Shown here: positions 9,363-18,089 of the stretch, piece by piece
How positions within the stretch are numbered: the stretch's first letter is position 1
How the letters are laid out: every line of letters begins with the position of its first letter
NCBI RefSeq assembly: GCF_001667275.1
Contig: NZ_LZHV01000041.1
Span: forward strand, 310,001-374,000
From: Mycobacterium sp. ACS4054
GTDB taxonomy: Bacteria; Actinomycetota; Actinomycetes; Mycobacteriales; Mycobacteriaceae
DNA: 64,000 bases
Reading direction: 5' to 3'
The notes under the pieces: model-generated
What the model was told of the DNA's origin: nothing
What the model saw: the letters and a program-made list of their open reading frames with translations, nothing else
The model's database searches: none
Position numbers and translations under genes: made by a program

Positions 9363-10709
9363 TCAACCCTCGTCGGACAGCGCCGTTACCAGATCGTCCA
9401 ACAGCGTTGTGAGCGTGTCGCTTTGGCCCGAACGCACCGTGGTCAACAAGCCGATCGCTTCGCTTCGGCGGCCCCGGGCCAGCAGCTGCACCAGCAGGCC
9501 GGCGGCCGTCTGCAGGTCCCGGTCGGCCGGCTCCATGTTCGCCACCGTGGTGGTCAGCACCTCGACCAGCTCCCAGTCCCGGTACAGGGCCAGGGAACGC
9601 TCGTTGAACGCGAAGCCGGTCACGGGCTCGCCCCACAACGTTCCGTGGTACCGGTACGGGCCCTCCATGTACTCGATGGGCAGTCCGTGGGCGGGCGCGG
9701 GCACCAGCGGTTCCCCGACGATGTCGAGTTGCATGGTGCGGCAGGTGATCCGGTGCCGGTCCGGCAGGTAGCGGGCGTCCGCGTGCGGCCGCACCAACGG
9801 TTGCACCGCGTCCGGCCATCGCACGTAGCTGCTGACCGTCACCTCGACGTCTTCGGCGCATTCCGGCGGCACGGCGGGATCGGGATGGCTGGTTGTCACG
9901 CCGGTAAACGGTTGCAGCGCATTGCCATTGGTGCGGTCGAACTGCCGCCAGATGCTCAGGTCCACGCCGTTGTCGAAGTTGATGGTGCGCCATTCGTGCG
10001 AGCGGGCCCTCGGGTCTCCCCCGGTTCCCCCGCCGCCGGCGTATTTCGGGAACCATTGCCGGTCGATGTGCCCGCTGCTGCCGGACACCTGCTGGACCAG
10101 GTCACCCCAGCGCAGGGTGCCCGTCATTGCCATGCCGGTCTGGAAGTACGAATAGGTTTCGGTCTGGCCGAAGCAGCAGATCTTTCCGTTGTAGGTCGAC
10201 GCGCCCACCGGTGTCGGTGCGCGCGTTGGTGTTACGGCCAGGTCCAGCCGCATGGGCCGGCCCGACTGGTCCTCGCCGACCAGGCTGACGCGGTAGGTGT
10301 AGGGCAGCAGCCCGCCATCGCCGTCGCGGCAGGTGGTCCAGGACGCGGTGCCGGCCCCACTGGCGTAATGGATGTCGAGATAGCCGGGGGTCAACGCCAA
10401 CTTGTGCTGCGCTCCGGGCTTGAGGTTGGCCGGCGGCATGTCGTAGTCCGTGTAGGTGCCGTAGTCACCGGAATCCAGATCGAACAGTGCCAGCGTGTAG
10501 AAATCCGCGACCACGGTGCCGCCGGGCCGGTTCTTGTTGAAGATCGTCAGAAAGGCGAACGACCGGCCGGTCTCGGCGGCATCAAGCTGCCCGGCGATGA
10601 ACCAGGTGTCCGACTCCTGGTCCGGATGCTCGCCCTCGGCGGCGGGGAAATCCAGCTGGCTGTCGCCGGGCACCAACTGGAACGGGTAACTGCGCCAATC
10701 GCTGGTCAT
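9363..10709 (-). CDS. AttH/CrtC-like (lipocalin-type hydratase) domain protein
   Basis: 448 residues; the ATG at 10709 is preceded by GAGGG. There is no signal peptide or membrane helix. Signatures of the AttH/carotenoid 1,2-hydratase-like beta-barrel family are visible: SGSSGHIDRQWFPKY in the middle and HEWRTINFDNGVDLSIWRQF after it, with the C-terminal beta half running to about residue 375 and a short helical tail. The CrtC relatives add water to terpenoid double bonds; whether this one does is inference. It is divergent from an aldehyde dehydrogenase with a palindromic operator between, suggesting a shared pathway. Confidence 0.65.
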   Translation of the reverse strand: MTSDWRSYPFQLVPGDSQLDFPAAEGEHPDQESDTWFIAGQLDAAETGRSFAFLTIFNKNRPGGTVVADFYTLALFDLDSGDYGTYTDYDMPPANLKPGAQHKLALTPGYLDIHYASGAGTASWTTCRDGDGGLLPYTYRVSLVGEDQSGRPMRLDLAVTPTRAPTPVGASTYNGKICCFGQTETYSYFQTGMAMTGTLRWGDLVQQVSGSSGHIDRQWFPKYAGGGGTGGDPRARSHEWRTINFDNGVDLSIWRQFDRTNGNALQPFTGVTTSHPDPAVPPECAEDVEVTVSSYVRWPDAVQPLVRPHADARYLPDRHRITCRTMQLDIVGEPLVPAPAHGLPIEYMEGPYRYHGTLWGEPVTGFAFNERSLALYRDWELVEVLTTTVANMEPADRDLQTAAGLLVQLLARGRRSEAIGLLTTVRSGQSDTLTTLLDDLVTALSDEG

Positions 10710-10727
10710 ATCGGCCCTCGCTGCTTT

Positions 10728-10755
10728 TTTCGCTATGTTAGCGTCAATAGCGAAA
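10728..10755. promoter_or_regulatory. Palindromic operator in divergent promoter (CTAT-TAGC family)
   Basis: TTTCGCTAT (10728-10736), a 10-bp spacer, and ATAGCGAAA (10747-10755): perfect 9-bp arms between the AttH-like gene and the aldehyde dehydrogenase gene. GCTATGTTAGCG (10732-10743) matches an element seen at four other promoters (about 16588, 20528, 23018, 52248). TATGTT could also be the -10 for the rightward gene. Confidence 0.65.
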
Positions 10756-10802
10756 TCACGGTCACTGTGCCAGGTGCGCCCAACCCCACGAGGAAGTGTC
10801 CG

Positions 10803-12269
10803 ATGACAGCAGTTGTCGACCACCGGTCCTACAGCGAACTCTTCATCGGGGGGCAGTGGCGCAAGCCCGCCAACCCCCGGCAGCTGGCCGTCATCTCCCC
10901 GCACTCGGAGGAACCGATCGGCCACGTTCAGCTGGCCGGGCCCGAGGACGTCGACGCCGCGGTCGCCGCCGCTCGAGAGGCCTTCGACCGCGGGCCGTGG
11001 CCGCGGATGACGCACGCCGAGCGCATGGCCAAGGTGGAACAGCTCGCCGGGATCTACGCCGGCCACATCGACGAGATGGCCGACCTGATCACCGACGAGA
11101 TGGGCTCGCCGCGCAGTTTCAGCCGGCTGGGCCAGGCGGCGGCCGCCGCGACGCTCATCCACCTGGCGCTGGCCGCCGCGCGCGACTTTCCTTGGGAGGA
11201 GCGGCGCCAGGGCGTGCTGGGCGAGGTGCACCTGCGCCGGGCCCCGGTCGGCGTGGTCGGCGCGATCGTGCCGTGGAACGTGCCGCAGTTCCTGATCATG
11301 CCCAAACTCATCCCGGCGTTGATCGCCGGCTGCACGGTCATCATCAAGCCGGCACCCGAAACGCCCTTGGACGCTTTGTGGTTGGCGGAAATGATCGAGC
11401 AGCTCGACCTTCCCGACGGCGTCGTCTCGGTGCTGCCCGGCGGCCCCGAGATCGGCGAGGCGCTCGTGCGCCATCCGGGTGTGGACAAGATCGCGTTCAC
11501 CGGTTCCAGCGCCGTCGGGCGTCGCATCGCCGCCCTGTGCGGCGAACAGCTCAAACGCGTCAGCCTGGAACTCGGCGGCAAGTCCGCGGCGATCATCCTC
11601 GACGACGCCGACATCGACAAGACCGTCGCCGGCCTGAAAACCGCCGGCCTGATGAACAACGGTCAGGCCTGTGTCGCCCAGACCCGCATCCTGGTCAGCG
11701 ACCGGCGCCACGACGAGGTTGTCGACGCGCTGGCCGGCATGATGTCGGGCCTGAGCGTCGGCGATCCCGCCGATGACGCCACCGACATCGGACCCCTTGT
11801 CGCGCAACGGCAACAACGCCGCGTCCAGGACTACATCAAGTCCGGCCAGGCCGACGGCGCCCGCATGGTGCTCGGCGGCCAGGACAGCCCGTCGGCCCGG
11901 GGCTGGTATGTGCGGCCGACGCTGTTCACCGACGCCACCAACGACATGCGCATCGCCCGGGAGGAAATCTTCGGCCCGGTCTTGACCGTGCTGCGCTACC
12001 GCGACGAGGACGACGCGATCCGGATCGCCAACGAAAGCGATTACGGCCTGGCCGGTTCGGTGTGGACCTCCGACATCGCGCACGGCCTGGAGATCGCGGC
12101 GGGCGTGCGCACCGGCACCTACGGCATCAACATGTACACGCTGGACATCGGCGCGCCGTTCGGCGGCTTCAAGCAGTCCGGGATCGGGCGCGAGTTCGGC
12201 CCGGAGGGCCTCGACGAGTATGTCGAGCTTCAGACCCTGGTGTGCAAAGGGCAGTTGCCGCCCTTATAA
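10803..12269 (+). CDS. NAD(P)-dependent aldehyde dehydrogenase
   Basis: 488 residues; AGGAAG precedes the ATG. Full-length ALDH superfamily protein: N-terminal fold, VGAIVPWNVPQ oxyanion/cofactor region, KPAPETPLDA, FTGSSAVGR cofactor turn, catalytic Glu in LELGGKSA, catalytic Cys in NNGQACVAQTR, and EEIFGPVL. It oxidises an aldehyde to the acid, presumably from an alcohol produced by the nearby oxygenases. It resembles the aldehyde dehydrogenase at 36834-38276 in length and motifs. Divergent from the AttH-like gene. Substrate unknown. Confidence 0.93.
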   Translation: MTAVVDHRSYSELFIGGQWRKPANPRQLAVISPHSEEPIGHVQLAGPEDVDAAVAAAREAFDRGPWPRMTHAERMAKVEQLAGIYAGHIDEMADLITDEMGSPRSFSRLGQAAAAATLIHLALAAARDFPWEERRQGVLGEVHLRRAPVGVVGAIVPWNVPQFLIMPKLIPALIAGCTVIIKPAPETPLDALWLAEMIEQLDLPDGVVSVLPGGPEIGEALVRHPGVDKIAFTGSSAVGRRIAALCGEQLKRVSLELGGKSAAIILDDADIDKTVAGLKTAGLMNNGQACVAQTRILVSDRRHDEVVDALAGMMSGLSVGDPADDATDIGPLVAQRQQRRVQDYIKSGQADGARMVLGGQDSPSARGWYVRPTLFTDATNDMRIAREEIFGPVLTVLRYRDEDDAIRIANESDYGLAGSVWTSDIAHGLEIAAGVRTGTYGINMYTLDIGAPFGGFKQSGIGREFGPEGLDEYVELQTLVCKGQLPPL

Positions 12270-12286
12270 AACCTGCGGCGACCTCG

Positions 12287-12739
12287 TCATCGCCCGGGGC
12301 CGTGCGGCATCTGCAAAGTGAGTTCGACCGGGCAGCACAGCGCGCCGTGCTGATTGGTCACCTGGATCTCGAGGTCGACGAGGCAGCGCGGCGGGTCCAC
12401 CGAGGTGTCCAGCCGCTTGGCCACCGCGCGACCCCGGCCGATCATGGTGTCGCCGGCGTACATCGAGCCCATCAACCGCAACGAGCGCCGCACCACGCGG
12501 CTGCTCGGGCCCGCCCAATCGGTCGCGACGCGGTCGGCGAAGCCGGCGAGGTGCATCGTGTTGACGTAGATCGTCGGATTGCCTTGCCGCCGAGCGTATT
12601 CGGGGTCGAAGTGGCCCGGGAAGTAATCCCACGTCGCTCCGGCATTCTCAACCACCCGCTGGTAGCTGATGTGGTCGACCACCTCGGGCAGGTCGACCGG
12701 AACGGTGATTTCGTCGAAGCTCAGGTCGTCTGCGGTCAC
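12287..12739 (-). CDS. MaoC-like hot-dog (R)-hydratase subunit
   Basis: 150 residues, GTG start overlapping the upstream stop as GTGA. It carries the hydratase-2 motif D-x4-H (WDYFPGHFDPEYAR, near residue 40), the catalytic Asp/His pair of MaoC-like hydratases. With the preceding gene, a FAS1-type dehydratase half, it probably forms a heteromeric (R)-specific enoyl-CoA hydratase, on the pattern of the HadAB/HadBC or ChsH1/ChsH2 pairs known in mycobacteria. Last gene of the SnoaL/hydratase operon and convergent with the aldehyde dehydrogenase gene. Confidence 0.8.
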   Translation of the reverse strand: MTADDLSFDEITVPVDLPEVVDHISYQRVVENAGATWDYFPGHFDPEYARRQGNPTIYVNTMHLAGFADRVATDWAGPSSRVVRRSLRLMGSMYAGDTMIGRGRAVAKRLDTSVDPPRCLVDLEIQVTNQHGALCCPVELTLQMPHGPGR

Positions 12740-13275
12740 GACGCCGCCCCCGGCGTGAACCGGAACAACGTGTTGCGAGAGGTGGCGACCACCGCCCCGT
12801 CCCGGCGGCGGTACGTCTCCAGCGTTTCGACGAAATGGCCGACACCCAGCCGCGTCCGCTTCTCCGGTGACACCGACACCAGTTCCTCGACGACGGTGAG
12901 CACGTCGCCTTCGACGATGGGCTCTTTGAACTCAACGTCGTTGGCGGCGTTGATGAATGTGGTGCCCGGCAGCGGCACCCGCAACACCAGGGATGCCACC
13001 GGCGGCCGGCCTCGCGGCTCCCAGGGCGGCGGGATCAGCCATCCCATCAGCAAGGCCGGCGGCGCCAGGAGGCCCCCCCATTTGCTCCGGGCGAACTCGG
13101 CGTCCCAGTAGGAGCGATTGCCGTCGTGGACCATCGCGGCGAACAACTGGATGCGCGCGCCGCTGACCGCCGTGGCCGCGGTGCGCGGCTCACTGGTCGC
13201 GCCGACCATCGCCAGCGCGTCTTCGTAGGTGCCGAAGGCCAGCTGGTAACTGAGGTCCGGGTCCACGCCGCTCAC
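12736..13275 (-). CDS. FAS1-type dehydratase (hot-dog) subunit, partner of the MaoC-like protein
   Basis: 179 residues from the GTG at 13275, which overlaps the upstream stop (ATGTGA), indicating coupled translation; an ATG at 13311 would add 12 residues. The sequence (FARSKWGGLLAPPALLMGW, then GTTFINAANDVEFKEPIVEG) is that of the N-terminal MaoC-like / FAS1_DH_region hot-dog family, the non-catalytic half in HadA-like proteins. No D-x4-H motif is visible, consistent with a structural partner of the next gene. Confidence 0.78.
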   Translation of the reverse strand: MSGVDPDLSYQLAFGTYEDALAMVGATSEPRTAATAVSGARIQLFAAMVHDGNRSYWDAEFARSKWGGLLAPPALLMGWLIPPPWEPRGRPPVASLVLRVPLPGTTFINAANDVEFKEPIVEGDVLTVVEELVSVSPEKRTRLGVGHFVETLETYRRRDGAVVATSRNTLFRFTPGAAS

Positions 13276-13697
13276 ATAACGAGCGGGTGCCGACTGGGCA
13301 CCGAATCCCATTGCAGCGAGCGGGAAGTGAAGTACCAGCCGCCGCGCTCGTAGATCAGCGTGTCGCGGAAGATCCCGGTGGCCCGCAGCGTGGTGTCACC
13401 GAACATCGCGGCGTAAAGCACGGCGACGCAACGCTGCGTGGCATTGACGCCGTCCACCCGGATCTCGTGGTCGACCGTGACCAGGCGCTGCCCGTCGCCG
13501 CCGTCGAAGGCCGCCCGCAGGTCCTCGAATGTCTCGCCGTCGCGGTGATAGGTGGCGCCGGCGTGGCGGAAGGTGGCGATCCAGCGCTGAAGATCGCCGT
13601 CGGAGTAGGCCCGGTTGTGCCGAGCGTTCAGGTTGAGGATGGCGTCACGACCCGTGGCGGCCTGCAGCATCTGCTGCTCCTGGTAGGACATGGTCAT
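13272..13697 (-). CDS. SnoaL-like (NTF2-fold) protein
   Basis: 141 residues. The ATG at 13697 is preceded by GGAG at good spacing; an in-frame TTG at 13733 lacks one. The pattern NARHNRAYSDGDLQRWIATF...GATYHRDGETFEDL...ATQRCVAVLYAAMF is that of the SnoaL/NTF2-like superfamily: small alpha+beta cone proteins including polyketide cyclases, ketosteroid isomerases and Rieske oxygenase beta subunits. First gene of a three-gene operon with the two hydratase halves. Function unassigned; isomerase or accessory subunit are the possibilities. Confidence 0.72.
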   Translation of the reverse strand: MTMSYQEQQMLQAATGRDAILNLNARHNRAYSDGDLQRWIATFRHAGATYHRDGETFEDLRAAFDGGDGQRLVTVDHEIRVDGVNATQRCVAVLYAAMFGDTTLRATGIFRDTLIYERGGWYFTSRSLQWDSVPSRHPLVM

Positions 13698-13744
13698 TCT
13701 GGACTCCAGACTCTCCTGGGAAACGACTGCCAATGAGGGGACGG

Positions 13745-13794
13745 ACGTAACATTAAAGTAACTTTCCGACGATTACGTAACATTAACGTAACTT
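13745..13794. promoter_or_regulatory. Two 20-bp direct repeats upstream of the SnoaL/hydratase operon
   Basis: ACGTAACATTAAAGTAACTT (13745-13764) and ACGTAACATTAACGTAACTT (13775-13794) differ at one base and start exactly 30 bp apart. Each is itself two (A)CGTAAC-like units 11 bp apart, so four units line one DNA face. The second repeat overlaps the stop codon of the acyl-CoA synthetase gene. Probable operator; the regulator is unknown. Confidence 0.65.
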
Positions 13795-15370
13795 ACCGGC
13801 TAACGATATAACCCTGAGCTTCACGATCCCACGCCTTTCGAGTCACCCCCCGCTCGCGCAACAAGTCCTTGCGTATCCGCCCGATGACATTCTTCGGGAG
13901 CTCGTCGACGGTCTCGACGAATCGCGGCACGCAAAAGTAGGGCATCCGGGCCGCGCAGAAATCGAGCAACTCGGTGTAATCGACTGTGGCCCCGGGCTGC
14001 AACGTCACCACCACCAGGATGTCGTCTTCGCCCAAGTCGCTGGGCACTCCGACCGCGGCGGCTTCGGCCACGGCGGGATGGCTCATCACGACGGTTTCCA
14101 CCTCGACCGAGGAGACGTTTTCGCCGCGCCGGCGCAGCGAGTCTTTCTTGCGGTCGACGTAGGTCAGGTTGCCCTCGGCGTCGAACCGGCCGAGATCGCC
14201 GGTGCGAAACCATTCTTGGTGTGGGATCACCCGCAGCCCTTGGCCGACGTAGCCCTCGCTCATGACGTGGGGATGGCGCGGCCGGCAGGTGATCTCGCCG
14301 AGCGCGCCGGCGGGCACCGGATCGCCACCGTCGTCGACGATCCGGACGTCGAAATTCGGATTCGGCCGGCCCGACGTCCCGGGAACCCCGTCGTCGGCGA
14401 GGGCCTTGACGGCGATCGGGAAGGCCTCGGTCATCCCGTACATCGTCACAAGGCGGCAGCCGTAACGCTTTTCGATGTCGCGGTAGGCCTCGGCGGGAAT
14501 CGGTGCCGCGGAGATGAACCGCAACGGCAGCTGCCCGTCGCGCGGATCCGCCGGCAAATTCCGCAGCATGGCTACCATCGCGCCGGCGCCGGCGAAGCCG
14601 GCGGCGCCGCGGGCGCGGATGTCGTCCCACACCTGGCCGGGGTGAAACGCTTGGGCCAGCGCCGTCGTCGCGCCCAGCAGCATCGGCGCCAGCACGCTGG
14701 GCGCCGCGCTGAGGTGAAACAGCGGCATCGCCGTCCACAGCACCTCCCCGGCGCGCAATTCCCAGGCCGACGCGACCGTCGCGGCCACCGTGAACAGGTA
14801 ATGCCAAGTCGTGGCAACCGCTTTCGACGGGCCGGTGGTTCCCGACGTGTAGAAGAGGCAGCCCACCTCCCCCGCCCCCTCGGCGGCGTCGGCGACCGGC
14901 CGGCCGGCGGCACGGTTCAGCGCCGCCTCGAGCGAATCACCTTGCAGCACAACGCTAGGCACGTGATCCAGCGCGCCGGCGACCTCGTCGACCCGGGCCC
15001 GGCGCTCGGCATCGGTGAGGATCACCTTGGCCCGCGACAGCCGCAGGGTGTGCGCCAGGAAGTCGCCCTTGTTCGCGGCGTTGACCGCCGCGCTTATCGC
15101 GCCGATGCGCGCCGCACCCAACCAGAAGTAGACCCATTCCGGGCACGTTCCGGTGAACAAGGCCACGCCGTCGCCGCGGCCAACACCCAAGTCGGTCAGC
15201 ATGTTCGCCGCGGCGCAGGACCGCCGCCGCATCTGCTCGAAGGTCACGTCGACACCGCCGATCGACATCATCACCCGGTCGGGATGCTGCTCGGCGCGCC
15301 GATCGAGCACAGCCGGCACGGTGAAGCTGTCGACGCCGAAGTCGGAGGGCCCCAGCGGCTGACTCGGCAT
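13793..15370 (-). CDS. AMP-dependent acyl-CoA synthetase (FadD/CaiC-like)
   Basis: 525 residues. ANL superfamily ligase that activates a carboxylic acid to its CoA ester via an acyl-adenylate. Motifs: P-loop FYTSGTTGPSKA, MYGMTEAFP (A5), WFRTGDLGRFDAEG (A7), DRKKDSLRRRGENVSS (A8), and the C-terminal lysine in PKNVIGRIRKDLL. The ATG overlaps the stop of the upstream Rieske oxygenase gene by one base (TGATG on the minus strand), so the two are co-translated. It may activate the product of that oxygenase; substrate unknown. Confidence 0.92.
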   Translation of the reverse strand: MPSQPLGPSDFGVDSFTVPAVLDRRAEQHPDRVMMSIGGVDVTFEQMRRRSCAAANMLTDLGVGRGDGVALFTGTCPEWVYFWLGAARIGAISAAVNAANKGDFLAHTLRLSRAKVILTDAERRARVDEVAGALDHVPSVVLQGDSLEAALNRAAGRPVADAAEGAGEVGCLFYTSGTTGPSKAVATTWHYLFTVAATVASAWELRAGEVLWTAMPLFHLSAAPSVLAPMLLGATTALAQAFHPGQVWDDIRARGAAGFAGAGAMVAMLRNLPADPRDGQLPLRFISAAPIPAEAYRDIEKRYGCRLVTMYGMTEAFPIAVKALADDGVPGTSGRPNPNFDVRIVDDGGDPVPAGALGEITCRPRHPHVMSEGYVGQGLRVIPHQEWFRTGDLGRFDAEGNLTYVDRKKDSLRRRGENVSSVEVETVVMSHPAVAEAAAVGVPSDLGEDDILVVVTLQPGATVDYTELLDFCAARMPYFCVPRFVETVDELPKNVIGRIRKDLLRERGVTRKAWDREAQGYIVSR

Positions 15371-16497
15371 CAGGCTTTGGCGGCCGCCGGGTCGGGCTCA
15401 CCGGCCGCGGTGTAGCCGAAGTCGGACGGCGCGGGCTGCGGGCCCGGGTAGAAGCGGTGGGCCCAGCGGCGAAGGGCCGCATAGTCATGCGCCTCTTCGG
15501 GAGCCAGGTTCGGCTTCTCCAGGTACTTCATGTTCTCCCAGGTGAAGAAGTCCTGTTTGATGACCTCTTGCTGCAGCGCCAGGAATTTGGCCGCGCGACC
15601 GGTCGGCACGTCGCCCGTGTCGCCGGGCTCGCGCACGGACGCCTGGGTATAGAAGTAATCGGTGTAGTCCTCGTCCACCGGCGTCTGCCCGGTCACCTGG
15701 ACCGTGGCCACCAGCTCGCTGGGGAACCGGACGACCCCCAGCCCCAGCGAGTAGTTGTCGTAAATGATCTTGGCGTCGACGGGCCCGTTGGGGGTCAGCC
15801 AGGTTGACGCGCGGCCGCCGCCGAAATGGGCGTTGACGGTGGCGTGCAGGTGGTAGCCGGACACCTCGAATGACGCGGTGGTGGCCGGGTTGGCGGCCTT
15901 GTGCACGTATTGCACGTGGTAGGGGTCGGCGGCGTTTTCGATGATCATCTGCGGGTGCACCTTCACCCGGTTGAGCATCTGGGTGTGCGGGTGCAGCGGG
16001 TAATACTCGTCGGTCTCCAGCTCGGGCAGCACCGGGGGCTGCCAGTACGGCGCCCGGCCGTGACGCTCGTGCCAGGCCAGCACGAAGCCGTACCACTCCA
16101 CGGTCGGGTAGGTGCGGATGCGGACGTTGTTCTTGCAACCGATCTTGCTGTAGGGAATCAGCGCATTCGTGCCGTCGCCCCGCCAGCGCCAGCCGTGCCA
16201 CGGGCAGACGATGTTGTCGCCTTCCACCGTGCCGCCGACACCCAGGTTGGCGCCGAGGTGCTGGCAATAGGCGTCCATCACGTGCACCCGGCCGGACTCG
16301 GTGCGGAAGATGACGAGCTCCTCGCCGAAGTAGTGCGCCCGCTTGACGTCACCGGCGGCCAGGTCGGAGCCGAAGGCGACGATGAACCAGCCCGTCGGGA
16401 ACCGATAGGTCGACAGCGCGATGCCGGACTGCCCGAACTCGCGTTCCGAGGGATCTCCGGCCGGATCCGACGCCGGGTCCGAAATTGTATGCGTCAC
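15370..16497 (-). CDS. KshA-like Rieske oxygenase, terminal oxygenase component
   Basis: 375 residues from the GTG at 16497, which has GGAGAG in front; a GTG at 16560 would add 21 residues. Rieske motif C78-x-H80 / C98-x2-H101 (CQHLGANL, CPWHGW) and mononuclear iron motif IIENAADPYHVQYVH. The spacing and WRWRGDG stretch resemble 3-ketosteroid 9-alpha-hydroxylase oxygenase (KshA), a steroid-ring monooxygenase, but identity is not claimed. No reductase is adjacent. Divergent from a P450 gene, with an AT-rich regulatory element between. Confidence 0.86.
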   Translation of the reverse strand: MTHTISDPASDPAGDPSEREFGQSGIALSTYRFPTGWFIVAFGSDLAAGDVKRAHYFGEELVIFRTESGRVHVMDAYCQHLGANLGVGGTVEGDNIVCPWHGWRWRGDGTNALIPYSKIGCKNNVRIRTYPTVEWYGFVLAWHERHGRAPYWQPPVLPELETDEYYPLHPHTQMLNRVKVHPQMIIENAADPYHVQYVHKAANPATTASFEVSGYHLHATVNAHFGGGRASTWLTPNGPVDAKIIYDNYSLGLGVVRFPSELVATVQVTGQTPVDEDYTDYFYTQASVREPGDTGDVPTGRAAKFLALQQEVIKQDFFTWENMKYLEKPNLAPEEAHDYAALRRWAHRFYPGPQPAPSDFGYTAAGEPDPAAAKA

Positions 16498-16579
16498 GAG
16501 CTCTCCATATCCCGCCCTGACCGAGGCGAGCCGAGCGCAACTGGGCCGCCCATCACTCACCGCGGTTCGACGACAAGGT

Positions 16580-16599
16580 CTATTTTTACTATTTTAAGC
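16580..16599. promoter_or_regulatory. AT-rich promoter/operator element (CTAT-TAGC family)
   Basis: CTATTTTTACTATTTTAAGC between the KshA-like gene and the P450 gene. ACTATTTTAAGC (16588-16599) fits the element shared with about 10732, 20528, 23018 and 52248. TATTTT may serve as a -10. The surroundings are more than 65% G+C, so the AT block stands out. Confidence 0.5.
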
Positions 16600-16648
16600 A
16601 TTGAACGTCAACGCGGCGCCAACGCGCCCGGCCAGAGCGGAGTTCCAG

Positions 16649-17884
16649 ATGACGGCTGCGGCAGTCGACCTTTCCGACTTTGCCCTGTGGCGCAACGGGT
16701 TTCCCGACGAGTTGTTCGCGGAGTTGCGGCGCAGCCGGCCCCTGTTCCGGCACGAACTGACCCCCGGGGTCGCCCAGACGGTGCACCGGGATTTCTGGGT
16801 GGCGACCAAACACCGGCACGCCGTCCGCCTGCATCGCGACACCGAGTCGTTCACCGCGGCCGACGGGCCGCTCATCCAGCCGGTCGCGATGTTCTCCTCG
16901 TCGCCGACGATCATCACGCTCGACCCTCCGGACCTGAACAAACGCCGCAAACTCATCTCGAACGCGTTCAATCCCCGAGCCATCGCCAAGCTGGAGGACG
17001 GCATCCGGGCCCGCGCGCGACGGATGATCGACGACCTGCTCGCCGCGGGCGGCGGCGATTGGATCGCCGACGTCGCCGACGCGTTGCCGATGACGGTGAT
17101 CGGCGACATCCTCGGCATCCCGGAGGAGGACCGACCGCGGGTCTTCGACCTCTTCGACCGCATCCTGAAGGCGCTCGCCCCGGAAGCGAGCCCGAGCGGG
17201 CACGTGGAAGTGGAGCTCTTTGCGTCCGTATTCGACTACGCGATGGAGCTGACCGCCGAGAAGCGGCGCAACCCCACCGATGACATCTGGAGCACCCTCG
17301 CGTCGGCGGTGATCACCGGCGACGACGGCGTGGAATTCCGGTTGCCCCCCAACGAACTCGAATTCTTTTTCTTCGTCCTGGCTTTCGCCGGCAGCGACAC
17401 CACGAAGAACGCCCTGGCGATCGGGCTGCAGGCCTTCCTGGCCAACCCGCAGCAGGTCGAGCGCTATCGCTCCGACGAAGGCCTGCGGCCGCCGGCCATC
17501 GAGGAGGTGTTGCGCTGGGCGTCCCCGGTGGCCTACTGGACGCGCACCGCCAAGGTCGACGTCGAAATGGACGGCCAGCACATCGCCAAGGGCGAGCGCG
17601 TGGTGTCGACGCTGCGGTCGGCGAACCGCGACGAGGACGTCTTCTCCTCACCGTTCACGTTCGATATCGGCCGGCAACCGAACCCGCACGTGGCGTTCGG
17701 CGGCGGCGGACCGCACCACTGCCTCGGCGCGATGCTGGCCCGCGCCGAACTCCGCGCGGTCTTCGACGAGCTGTTGTTGCGCTGCGACGATATCGAGATC
17801 GGGCCGGCCACTGTGGCTCACCCGAACCTGATGACGAACATGTCGATCTACGACGACATGCCGATCTCGGTGACCGCGCGCTAA
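16649..17884 (+). CDS. Cytochrome P450
   Basis: 411 residues; the ATG at 16649 follows GGAG (an in-frame TTG at 16601 lacks a ribosome site). Soluble bacterial class I P450: I-helix oxygen-binding AGSDTT, K-helix E-x2-R in EEVLRWA, and heme-thiolate loop FGGGGPHHCLGAM with Cys near residue 356. It needs a ferredoxin; a [3Fe-4S] ferredoxin gene lies immediately downstream on the opposite strand and overlaps its stop by 4 bp. It likely hydroxylates a hydrophobic substrate early in the pathway. Confidence 0.93.
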   Translation: MTAAAVDLSDFALWRNGFPDELFAELRRSRPLFRHELTPGVAQTVHRDFWVATKHRHAVRLHRDTESFTAADGPLIQPVAMFSSSPTIITLDPPDLNKRRKLISNAFNPRAIAKLEDGIRARARRMIDDLLAAGGGDWIADVADALPMTVIGDILGIPEEDRPRVFDLFDRILKALAPEASPSGHVEVELFASVFDYAMELTAEKRRNPTDDIWSTLASAVITGDDGVEFRLPPNELEFFFFVLAFAGSDTTKNALAIGLQAFLANPQQVERYRSDEGLRPPAIEEVLRWASPVAYWTRTAKVDVEMDGQHIAKGERVVSTLRSANRDEDVFSSPFTFDIGRQPNPHVAFGGGGPHHCLGAMLARAELRAVFDELLLRCDDIEIGPATVAHPNLMTNMSIYDDMPISVTAR

Positions 17885-18072
17885 TCGATCAGCCGCAGCG
17901 CGGCCTTGGGGCACTGGTCCACCGCGGCGCGCACGTCGATCTCCAACCGCGGCGGGACGGGGCCCTCCGCGATCTGCACGACGTCCTCGTCGCCAAGTTC
18001 GAAAACCTCCGGTGCCAGCGATTCGCAGAAGCCATTGGCCTCGCACAGGTTTTCATCAACCGTCACGCGCAT
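17881..18072 (-). CDS. [3Fe-4S]-type ferredoxin
   Basis: 63 residues; GGAGGG precedes the ATG at 18072. The short acidic protein has C-x5-C (CEANGFC) early and a distal CP (DQCPKAAL), the three-cysteine pattern of mycobacterial P450-partner ferredoxins with a 3Fe-4S cluster. It is co-directional with and 17 bp downstream of the CoA-transferase gene, and convergent with the P450 gene (TAA/TAG overlap of 4 bp). Probably the electron donor for that P450 or another in this region. Confidence 0.88.
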   Translation of the reverse strand: MRVTVDENLCEANGFCESLAPEVFELGDEDVVQIAEGPVPPRLEIDVRAAVDQCPKAALRLID

Positions 18073-18089
18073 CAGCTGCCCTCCACTCC

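Noticed and set aside
9363..12083. A 906-codon minus-strand frame spanning the AttH-like gene and the ALDH region
   Set aside because: Only the part from 10709 downward has real coding character and a ribosome site; the rest is antisense to a clear ALDH.
16601..16648. Upstream TTG start for the P450
   Set aside because: No ribosome site, and the ATG at 16649 has GGAG at proper spacing.
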